Position numbers and translations under genes: made by a program
Notes under the pieces: generated by a model
What the model was told of the DNA's origin: nothing
Seen by the model: the letters and a program-made list of their open reading frames with translations, nothing else
Database searches by the model: none
DNA from: Amoebophrya sp. A120
Taxonomy: Eukaryota > Sar > Dinophyceae > Syndiniales > Amoebophryaceae
DNA: 64,000 nucleotides
Assembly: GCA_905178155.1 (NCBI GenBank)
Contig: CAJINV010000001.1
Span: 10,321,432-10,385,431 of the forward strand
Reading direction: 5' to 3'
Part shown: positions 32,201-40,801 of the stretch, one piece after another
How the letters are laid out: every line of letters begins with the position of its first letter
How positions within the stretch are numbered: the first letter of the stretch is position 1

Positions 32201-32326
32201 CCGCCAGCAGCTGCGGTGACGCAACAGCAGCTGCAGCAGCACATGGAGGCGGACTTCGATATGGATCGGGACGCGGCGGAGCCTGACATTGATATGCTTG
32301 ATGACAACGATATGAATTTGCTTTGA
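29267..32326 (+). CDS. Low-complexity protein with central coiled coil, function unknown
   Basis: One exon, 1019 aa, ATG 29267 to TGA 32324-32326. The flanks are Ser/Ala/Pro/Gln-rich. A single coiled coil of about 95 residues is encoded by 30637-30915 (ILEFEEQVKQKDAELERMRH and onward, with heptad Leu/Ile), the only ordered part. The C-terminus has Gln runs (QQQLQQQQ), an Asn/Ser stretch and a final acidic tail (DMDRDAAEPDIDMLDDNDMNLL). Scattered SFG/LFGG motifs are too few to argue for an FG nucleoporin. A dimeric scaffold is the most one can infer. Confidence 0.72.
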   Translation: MVFLRGAASRGADGDAARQGQPRSLRERLAETRSRGQFGGGDNSGSGSRGGGSSAFSFKRDVPVQRRHTFAPLFDKGRNSNARGGNSGVVPPVHCTRPQTDTASEDDALDSAREGQREEPTSLFDPDARTPAAIIRTLEQVETERPGATSRSPGLLQQQMNQVAPVVATSIVEESRRPALFQSSQASSPVGVVSFGKKTPSASSTQPRPVLFGGAPQSTRPSEDSTNSQQRGSKGRAGNYDAPPAQIDSKGSSRMSTSSGDEKSRSGNTSTTGGAIRLDASGLLEELSEQSTATTTPPRERLLSSQGYADPDKRLATLYAMRAAHSDNHSYVVAGAAATASGTISAAPAGSATSSAAVDIPNASVSYPSVQPPSVQLVSDPVTTAQLGGHITSNSHQIVDELAFVGLTRTSPPPAFLNHDVTPEHDVRPSAPPQTPPVDNAASATSLGAADHHSVTSRRILEFEEQVKQKDAELERMRHKLREKDAANEKLAADNRLLQEKLAFLDERKEHERRVFDHEKAELSRVIQEEQDAKNELRLHVCDLQTRLGTIANTATSGPSGTVTPYYSPRARSRSITPRLSSVKSSPFEHAAGSAPAAFALQLEQRAELERSASIQPVVGSHLQEHDSATAELASLVLPVGTNAVPAGAAAMQHVRVVTIQTNSNGEDEIQAFERQQELPLQEQTLLLTSQLGKTSNEGSPPIPGTRTSTGSAGVTNFALTTGVHHSAGAPPGPSSLGPSSPPRGPQLLFPSPNKTRPAPAALSESEQRSPSAVAVNPQSSQIGSWFQPATLFAKERKRTSTIDLSQNLINSPGGGSTATPGSSASAAMPAFTVSGSAPASNAVADQSHTSPQSAQHQAITQPSNFFSLFAGAAAAGPAPGLGSAGSALPPGAVVQTREVLDIGSTGGMDQQQLQQQQTSPFHNSTNSQGRPLLSFANLAAEQRNFHNSFFSNHSSPSHNSNPNNSVGLSAPRPHDADPPAAAVTQQQLQQHMEADFDMDRDAAEPDIDMLDDNDMNLL

Positions 32327-32871
32327 GGCAGGCTAGCATCAATCTCCGAGGCAATATTAAAATCAACAATACTCATCCGTTTCTTTCTTGAATCTAGAAA
32401 AAGAACAGCTTTTGTTTTCCCTCGTCACAATTTCTGTACCACTCCAGGGAGCAGGGACGACCTGTGAAACATGCTCAAGGGTCATCTACAAACGCGCACT
32501 GGAAAACTTACCCACCTCCTGGTTGAGATGATGACTTAATACATTCCCGTTTCGCGACGTGTAAGAAAACTTTTGTGCTTCTGGATGTTGCGTTGTAAAA
32601 CCCGGACAAAATAACAAAGCAAAAGGACGAAAGGAGCTTCTGTCACTTTTTTTTCTACAACGCAAGAAAAGAATCATTCTGTGTTCAACAATTGGATCGA
32701 TATTTATCGAGAAGTTAACGTTAAGGTACTGCTTATATGCGTCGATCAGACATTTCGGTATCATGCCGCATTTTTGCAACATGCGTGTGGTATACCGCAG
32801 CTGCTCAGAACAGCAAGAACAGAGTGGAGCTCTCAAGCTTTATTTGCGCCAAACAACAACGAACAGAAACA
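32327..32871. other. Spacer and leader of the LicD-like gene
   Basis: No independent gene. The frame of the next gene is open from 32737, so 45 extra N-terminal residues are possible if the ATG at 32737 is used. Confidence 0.5.
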
Positions 32872-34527
32872 ATGAAGGTCAAGCTGCGGTCACTGATTCT
32901 CGGCACTGCTTTTCTTGAGTGCGCGGTGTTGCTACTCTTATTTCTTGCAGGTCGCCAGTATTGGCTTTACAGCGAAGAAGCCGTCCGGGAAGCAAATGTG
33001 GAGAACCCGCTGTTTGTGACTGCCGAGCACTTCTATCCAGAGTATTGGCGAAACAACGCGACGCAAGGCGCTCGGCTCGGGGCCATCGAGGACCTTCTGC
33101 ACGCGGGGGTCCAAGCGTTTCGGCAGTTGGGCTTGCCAGTTTTTTTGGAAAGCGCGAACTTGATTGGGCACGCGCGGCATGGCAGGCAGATGGTTCCGTG
33201 GGACACGGACGGGGACCTCGGTTTTCTGGAGTCAGATTGTCGAAAAGTCGAGAGAAGCGACGGCGCCCCAAAGGGTTCTTCCTTAGTGGAGCGTCTCAAC
33301 CAAGCCCTTGCCAATGTGGACGTGGTGTCGCAACAAGAAGACCTCGGGAAAATACAAAGAAAAAAAGGCAAAAGTAAACGACAGAAAAAGGCCGCGCCGT
33401 CGCCATTCAAAGCGCTTTTCTTTGGGTGCCGTTGCGAGGAAAATGGACTGCCCAAGGGTAGCTGTGAGGGAGTTGAGAAGCGCGTAGCTGGCAGGCTCGT
33501 GCACACAGGTTCCGGCACTGTCGTCGACGTTTTCGGCTACGCACTGGTGAAGAAAATGAAGAGACGCGGCTGGCAGCGTCACTTGACGGCCCAAGAAGCT
33601 ACGACGATGTTTTCGGAGCGGTGGGGCTGGCGCGATCAGATAAAAACCTCTACTTGCGCATCTACTTCAACAGCAGGCTCTTGTTCGTTGAATACGACAC
33701 CTTCCTCTGCAAACGAGACCGGGACGGAAGAGGGAGCTGCAGTACTTCAAAATAACGGAAGTAGTGACCACTCGGTCCTTCTCGATAAGTGGTACGAGCG
33801 TGTCGGGGATACGCACAGTGATTTCACTTTCCCGGTATCGTCTCTTCTGCCGCTGCGATCGGACGTTTTTGGTACGAAACAGTTTCCCGTGCAGGTTCCC
33901 AATCGTCCAGCCGAGTGGCTTAGCTGGGAATACGGACCATGCGTGCTCCTGGGGCCGCATATGTGGCCCTGGGATCTGCTGCTGAACGTGACCTTCCCTG
34001 CCGGAAGTTTTATCTCTGTCGCCGGAATCGCTCTTGCTCTCGGCTTCCTGGGGCTGATAGCCGCGAGACTCGTGCACCTCGAGGAGGAGGCGGGACTATC
34101 AAAAACACAGTCTTCATCACAAGCTTCCCCGGCTATCGCACAACTATCGGTCTCAGCAAGATCGTGGTCGGCTTTTTTGGTTGGCGACGTGTGTCCAAAG
34201 ATACTCGCTGCGTATTTGTTCGACAATGGAATCGCTGTCGTCGCGGCCTTGTGTCTTGCTGGAGTGGCATTAGTCGTCCTTCCAAGCATTCTGCTGTTCT
34301 CCTACGGAAAACACGAGCTGCGAGGTTCTAGTGCAGCGCGATCAATGCTCAAACTGGCCTCGCCCGTTCTCGTAGGTGGCAACACAGCACTTTTACTGCT
34401 AGCTGCCTTCCAGCTTCGATCGGTGCAGCACCAGTTGGGATGTCACATCGAAGGACAATATTTCTCTCCGATGCGGCCAAAAACGTGGACACTCTGTTTA
34501 TTTGGTGTGTGCCGGGATTTTACTTAA
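32872..34527 (+). CDS. LicD/fukutin-type nucleotidyl- or phospho-sugar transferase, membrane anchored
   Basis: One exon, 551 aa from ATG 32872, chosen because it places a signal-anchor helix (LILGTAFLECAVLLLLFLAG) right at the N-terminus; ATG 32737 would bury it behind 45 residues. The LicD-family signature LIGHARHGRQMVPWDTDGDLGF lies near residues 98-119; WDTDGD is the metal-binding acidic motif. VPNRPAEWLSWEYG near 343-356 matches the second conserved block. LicD/FKRP/fukutin enzymes transfer phosphocholine or ribitol-phosphate onto glycans in the secretory pathway. Unusually, three or so further hydrophobic helices follow the catalytic part (about residues 379-402, 440-476 and 496-515). 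Lys-rich and Ser/Thr-rich insertions interrupt the catalytic region. Donor and acceptor are unknown. Confidence 0.78.
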   Translation: MKVKLRSLILGTAFLECAVLLLLFLAGRQYWLYSEEAVREANVENPLFVTAEHFYPEYWRNNATQGARLGAIEDLLHAGVQAFRQLGLPVFLESANLIGHARHGRQMVPWDTDGDLGFLESDCRKVERSDGAPKGSSLVERLNQALANVDVVSQQEDLGKIQRKKGKSKRQKKAAPSPFKALFFGCRCEENGLPKGSCEGVEKRVAGRLVHTGSGTVVDVFGYALVKKMKRRGWQRHLTAQEATTMFSERWGWRDQIKTSTCASTSTAGSCSLNTTPSSANETGTEEGAAVLQNNGSSDHSVLLDKWYERVGDTHSDFTFPVSSLLPLRSDVFGTKQFPVQVPNRPAEWLSWEYGPCVLLGPHMWPWDLLLNVTFPAGSFISVAGIALALGFLGLIAARLVHLEEEAGLSKTQSSSQASPAIAQLSVSARSWSAFLVGDVCPKILAAYLFDNGIAVVAALCLAGVALVVLPSILLFSYGKHELRGSSAARSMLKLASPVLVGGNTALLLLAAFQLRSVQHQLGCHIEGQYFSPMRPKTWTLCLFGVCRDFT

Positions 34528-35329
34528 GGGTGAACAAGAACATAAAGCGGTCGGGAATGCGATTAGCACTACCTGGTGCCCCTAAGCTGCTGACATAAGT
34601 AATAAGAAGTGCGTGTGCGGTCGTGCAGATGAATCTAGCGAATCATGAACAGGTTCGGTTTTCACGACCTTGAAAGTAGCAATACGCTTTTTCGTCTATT
34701 CACTGTGGCGCTCTGTTAATTGAGTTTGAATCATGATGGTGTTGTTTTCTTCAGAAGGAAAAAAAAAGACGTTCAGCGGCTAGCTTTTGCGGCCTGCATG
34801 CAAAGAATTATTTTTTTCACAAAAGCGCTGAAGTGAGTCGTAAAAATCTCAAAAAGTTTTGAAATTCATTCCGAGTTATCTGATTGGAGATGAAAACAAA
34901 GCGATGAAAGGCAAGTATGATTGCGTGTGGTGCGTGTGAAAATGCAGTTGGAGTCGTTGTCGTTCTAGGTCTCTTTCACCATGTAAATGCAAATAATTAT
35001 GATAAATAGTAACAGAATTTAGCCTCCAAAGCGACATTGAGTTCAAACGTTGACCTTTACGAGAGAAAAGCAATGTTGATGGACAAGCGGCCGTGCACAA
35101 TTGACGTTTCCACCGTTTCGTCCGCGAAGCAAGTATCACGCTACCTAGCACCTGAACGACACGAAAGATATGAATATGTTCATCCTCTCTATCAAACGGG
35201 TTCCTAGGTGTATCCTGTCAAAATAGTAAAGTTGTCCAAAAGCAAATTAGAAAAAAAAGTCAATCTAGCAATAAAGAAGAACAGAATAAAGTTGAACTCG
35301 ACCTCTCGCCCCGTGAGGCACCGGCGACG
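34528..35329. other. Intergenic region without a supported gene
   Basis: AT-rich. An imperfect inverted repeat pairs about 34772-34789 with CAAAAGCGCTGAA at 34820-34832 (the left arm carries a 5-nt bulge); it may be a 3' UTR fold. No gene seen. Confidence 0.5.
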
Positions 35330-38300
35330 ATGCAGGTCGAAAAGGCGAGCGGTAGCAAGCAGGTCTTCGACCGCGAGAAGATCGTCAAGCGACTGAGTGT
35401 CCTGACGTTTGGCCTGAATACCGACTATGTTTCGGTCCCGGAGGTGGTGGAAAAGGTCGAACAGGGGCTCTACGACAATGTCAAAACGGCCGACCTGGAC
35501 AATCTCATCGCGGAAACCTGTGCCTACATGAGTCAAAACCACCCGGATTACTCCTTCCTAGCCTCGCGAATCGCCATCACCAGGCTGCACAAATCCACAC
35601 CAGAAAAGTATTATTTGATGCAGTAGAAGATGTGTTTCTGTTTGCTAGGTAGAGTTGATGTGTTGCACATGATTAACCAACATGTGGTCTGTATGTTGTC
35701 AGTGGTGAGTACGATGTCCGGAGGTCTGCGGGCAATGTTGCAAAACCATGATGAAAGTGAAACTTTTTTGTAAGGTACACCGACGTGGTGGAGGCATTGT
35801 ACCATTGGACGGACCCAAACGGTAAGGATTGCGCACTGCTCAGCGAAGAGTTCTACAATGTGGTGCAGGAACACGCAGACAAAATACAGGCCACCTTCGA
35901 CTACACGCAGGATTACAATTACGACTTCTTTGGCTTCAAAACGCTGGAAAAAGCGTACCTGCTCAGGGTACTGCCAGCGTCAACATCTTGATGCACCCTA
36001 CTCGTCTAGAAAAGGTGATGAACAAAATCACGCGCGAATAAAAAGGACCAACTTTTATTTGCAATTTGGAATGTCACTTTCTTTATTGCTCACGTGCCGA
36101 TCGGCTTCTTTACAACGTCGCTACCCAGGTAAGAGGAAAAATTGTGGAGCGACCGCAGCACATGCTGATGCGATGTGCCATTGGTATCCATTTCGGCGAC
36201 ATTGAGCGAGCACTGGAAACCTACAAACTGCTTTCCCAGAGGTACTTCACGCACGCCACACCAACACTGTACAACGCCGGCACAAAGTTGAACCAGATGA
36301 GCAGTTGCTTTCTCCTCTCGATGGCGGGGGACTCCATCGAGGGGATTTTCGAAACCTTAAAGCGCACCGCACTCATCAGCAAGAGCGCCGGGGGCATCGG
36401 CGTAGCGATATCCAACATCCGCGCGTCGGGTAGTTACATCCGCGGTACTAACGGCTACAGCAATGGTCTGGTGCCAATGCTGCGCGTCTTCAACGATGCC
36501 GCCAGATACGTCGATCAAGGTAGAAGTCCCTCTTGTGTTTTTGAGCTGTTCAATCTACTTGTCGAGGCATTTTATTGTTCTTCGTCTCTCTTCCCTGAAC
36601 TGCAGCTTGAGCTTTGCAATCATGTCCTGTCGGGCTACCTTCCCAAGACAAGGTTTCGGATGATCATTGTATCTTGTTCAACTTCAAATAACAAAGGTGG
36701 CGGTCGACGGAAAGGAAGTTTCGCCATGTATCTGGAGCCCTGGCACGCAGACGTTTTTGACTTCCTCGAGCTCAGAAAGAACCACGGCAAGGAGGAAATG
36801 CGAGCGCGGGATTTGTTCTACGCCCTCTGGATACCAGATCTGTTCATGAAGCGCGTCATGGCCGGTGGTGACTGGACGCTATTTTGCCCGGACGAAGCAG
36901 TATATGATTCCTCCTTCTGCCTCTGCGTAGCACCCTTGTTTTTTTCTGTCTTCGTTCCTGCGTTTCTGTTCCTGCAATGGAAATAGTATACGCGTGATTT
37001 TTCCAGAGATTTATTGTGGTCATGATGCAACCCTTACCCTCTCGTCCAAGAAGAGGAAGATTTTCAACAACGATGATACATGCAATTCCATTTCCATACA
37101 GGTGGGGACGGGGCCCGACGGCAAAGTGCTCACGCTGCAAGACGCCTATGGCGAGGAGTTTGAAGAGCTGTACGAGAAGCTTGAGAAGGAAGGAAAAGGG
37201 AGAAAGACGGTGAAGGCCCAGTCGCTGTGGTTCAAGGTCTTGGAGAGTCAGATGGAAACCGGAACTCCCTACATGTGCTACAAGGACGCTGCAAACAAAA
37301 AAAGCAACCAGAAGAACGTCGGTACCACTAGTACCAGCGCACTTCTACGCTGACCCATTTTGAGGTTTGTTCAATCGTCTGAAGCGAGAATTCCATGCGG
37401 CTCAAAATTTGAGCCCGACGGAGTTCGTGACAAAATCATTTTTAGACAAAATATTTCTACACAACTAGGACAAGTTGCAACTAGTTGCAGGCCATAATAA
37501 AATTACGCAACTACATCAAAAACAGGTACGATCCGGTGTTCAAACTTGTGCACCGAAATCATGGAGTTTACCAGCCCAGACGAGGTAGCGGTGTGCAACC
37601 TGGCGTCCATCGCATTGCCCCGTTTCGTGGACGACAAGACGAAACAATTCGACTTCGATTTGCTGTACAATTTGCGTTTTTCTTGATAAGCAATTCATTG
37701 CGGCACCCTCGGTGGCATCGCAATCGCATGATTCTGCTCAGCATGAGTAAGCATCTCCTATAGGTACAGCTGCAACTCCGGAAGAGCACCTTCTGCACCC
37801 CAAACTCTCTTCATTTTCGTTTCCAGGTATGATATCACGAAGGTGATCACAAGGAATCTGAATCGCGTCATCGACCGTAACTACTACCCCGTGGAGCAAG
37901 CGCGAAGAAGTAACATGAAGCACCGACCAATCGGTCTGGGTGTGCAGGGGTTGGCAGACGTGTTTATGAAGATGAAGATGCCCTTCGAATCTCCCGCGGC
38001 GGGAGTGTTGAACAAGCAAATCTTCGAAACTATTTACTTCGCCGCGTGCAAGCAGAGTATGGAACTCGCCAAGGAAGAGGGGTGGTATGAGACCTTCCCA
38101 GGTAAGTATCTAGTAACTCTAAGTGCGATTATGTCATGTACTTGCAAGTTTTGTGTTTGTCTTTGTCACTGGTCTTGTCTTATCAAATGATGCGCCATCA
38201 AGTTAAGGACCTCTGACGTCAGAGTTGTGCGACCGTGAAAGAATGTGCTGCATGCCTCTTGCTAGCATTTTTACGTACAACCAGGCCATGCAAAACCACT

Positions 38301-39121
38301 GTGAACAAGGTTCCCCCGCTAGCGAGGGGCTTTTGCAGCCGGATTTGTGGGGCGTGAAGCCCGAAAACGGACTGAAGTGGGACTGGGACGAACTGCGCGC
38401 AGAGGTGAAGCAGCATGGTCTGCGGAACAGTTTGCTGCTCGCGCCGATGCCCACGGCGTCCACCGCCCAGATCTTGGGGAACAACGAATCCATCGAGCCG
38501 TACACGCAGAACATCTACGTGCGCAGGGTGTTGTCCGGTGAGTTTGTAGCCATCAACCGCCACCTGCTCAACGACTTGGTCGAACGGAAGCTGTGGAACG
38601 AAGAACTGAAACAGACGCTCATCGCCCACAACGGGTCACTGGCACAAATGGGCGACGTGCCCTCCGATCTGAAGGAACTGTACAAGCGACTATCCTGCAT
38701 TTCTAATCTTGTTCCTACGTTGTGTGTACTTCGTTCTCCAGTTCTGTAGTTTCAGATCATGATTATATCCGAATCCGAGCAATTGGAATTGCAAAAATGC
38801 GAAAATTCCAGATACAAGACGGTGTGGGAGATCAAGCAGAAACGCGTGATCGAGATGGCGGCCGACCGAGGTGCGTACATCGATCAGTCGCAGAGTTTGA
38901 ACATCCACATGACCGACTGCACGCAGCAAAAGTTGTCCTCCATGCATTTCTACGGCTGGAAGCTCGGGCTCAAGACCGGTCAGTACTACTTGCGAACGAA
39001 GGCGGCTGTGGAGGCAATCAAGTTTACGGTCGACGCCGCTTCCCTGCAGAAGAAGACCGAGGAGATCGCAAAAGAGCAGGCCGAGAAGAGCAAATACGAG
39101 TGCGTTGGTTGTGGATCCTAA
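35330..39121 (+). CDS. RNR1: Ribonucleoside-diphosphate reductase large subunit (class Ia)
   Basis: Reduces ribonucleotides to deoxyribonucleotides with the small subunit. Nine exons: 35330-35607, 35775-35967, 36129-36519, 36697-36899, 37102-37321, 37526-37664, 37827-38101, 38310-38679 and 38812-39121, giving 792 aa, matching the usual eukaryotic length. The N-terminal ATP cone (residues about 1-93) is present. Active-site residues are intact: Cys in SSCFLLSM, the Asn-x-Cys-x-Glu set in [10 protein letters not shown], Cys in [11 protein letters not shown], the radical-relay Tyr pair in GQYYLRT, and the C-terminal redox CxxC in ECVGCGS. Homology fixes every junction. Introns are 97-208 nt class GT-AG; four of eight donors begin GTAC. 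Intron 3 (36520-36696) is a multiple of three without a stop. Cytosolic, likely S-phase regulated by analogy. Confidence 0.97.
38211..38224. repeat. 14-bp perfect palindrome containing TGACGTCA
   Basis: CTCTGACGTCAGAG is self-complementary and lies in intron 7 of the ribonucleotide reductase gene. Its core equals the bZIP (ATF/CREB) consensus. Regulatory use is speculative. Confidence 0.5.
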
Positions 39122-40801
39122 GCGATCCGCGGTTTTTGAAGAGGGCGCCACCAATACATGTGCACAATCTCATCATATCCAGACTACTTGCTTATCGAAG
39201 AAATGTATCAAAATCAATAGCGAAAGCACATCTTCCAAAATTTACTATACCAGAATACAGATGATTCAGCAAACTAGGAGATCGAGTGCCACTCGACACA
39301 ACAGCAGAATGTAACTGTACAGCTACAGTACGGAATGTACCGAACCAGGGATAGTACAACCTGCTCCTTTCGCGTCACATTTTTTGTTTTTTTCTCCGCG
39401 GATGTGGTGTCGGCCTATTCGCAGACGCAGGTGTTTACTTCTTCATATTGTTGTAGGAGAGTTACAACTTATTGCAGAGTTACTAGAGGAATTTCTGTGC
39501 TACTTACCGGTGAGCTGCAGGGCGCTGCTTTTGCAGTCGCTTTGCTGAGAGCAAGGCCAGCTAGACTTTTACTTCGTTTTTTACAAGCTTGTCACAAGTT
39601 CAGCCGATGCTGACACAGAAATTCAAATTTTACAATTGCCACGATTCAACATTCTATCTTGAGCCTACCAGAGGCAGATCTGATATATGATGCAGAATCT
39701 GAGCGCAAAAAGTTTTGGAAAAGTCCGCCCAACCCCGGATTTACACCATCCTTTAAGTGGAGACGTGATTGACCGCAAATGCTAACGTCATGCACCGATG
39801 ATCTTCTCAAGGGCTCATTGCAACAGCACTTGCTGCAGGGCTTCTACGACAAAAACAATTGCGAATTTTGTCTAGTGCCACTCTGATCTTGCGTACTGTT
39901 TTTAGTCATCATCCTGACATCGCTTTTGCCTTTGCTACAGCTGCTATGACGTTTCGGCTTTATTTCGGCTATAAGCACTGATAGTGAGTTCAACCATAAC
40001 TGGAAGATTTACAATTTTTGTGAAGATTATCTGTCAAGAGTCAGAGTCAATTTTTGTTTATGACGAATTTCAACAAACTACGAACGCCTTATTTTTTTAC
40101 GACCAGCAACCTCGATGGACATCTTCATCACTGAACAATAAAACGCCCCCGTGTGCAGCGTCGCTGCGACGAGATTCGACTTTTTTGCTTTCTCTTATGA
40201 GATGCTCAACAAATGAAACCAAACAACAGCAGCACACCTGTTGCCGCAAAGATTACCACCGCCGGTGGTGGCGGGGACAGTACGACCCAGCACGTGAGCA
40301 GTGGAAACGTGGTTCTTGTCGGGTCACGGTCAGGGTCGGTGTGCCGTCCATGTAGCGGCACCAATAGATCTTCTGTCGCAGGCCAACTGGTCGTGCAATG
40401 ATCCGGACACAATCAGAATCTTGACCCCTATGACAGGATCATGTGAGCACCGCTCCTCCTCCTGGTCTAGGAATTATAGCGTTCTTGAGACGAAGGCTTT
40501 GATAGTGGGAAATACGTCCTGAACAAGTAGTAAAGTACCAGTAGCAGGTCAACCGGCCTCCATGTTGACCATGATTTGCGAGGGAGAACAAATGAAACGA
40601 ATGCAAAAATAGTAATGATGGACGCCAGCTGCTTGTTCTGATGGTTTGCGTCTTCGCACCATAATTTCAACTTGCTGGAGCAGATGAAGCACCCTTCCAC
40701 CAACCAACTTCCAGTTCCAGTTTTCGACAACTCAAGAAGCACCAGATCAATAAAGACGGTCGAGAACAAATAGTTACCGCCACGCCCACCATCTCGTCAT
40801 T
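39122..40801. other. Longest gene-free stretch (1.7 kb)
   Basis: Only short frames with mixed composition (for example 39984-40355 and 40213-40401). No domain, tRNA-like fold or repeat family recognised. The leader of the giant gene ends at 40801. Confidence 0.55.
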
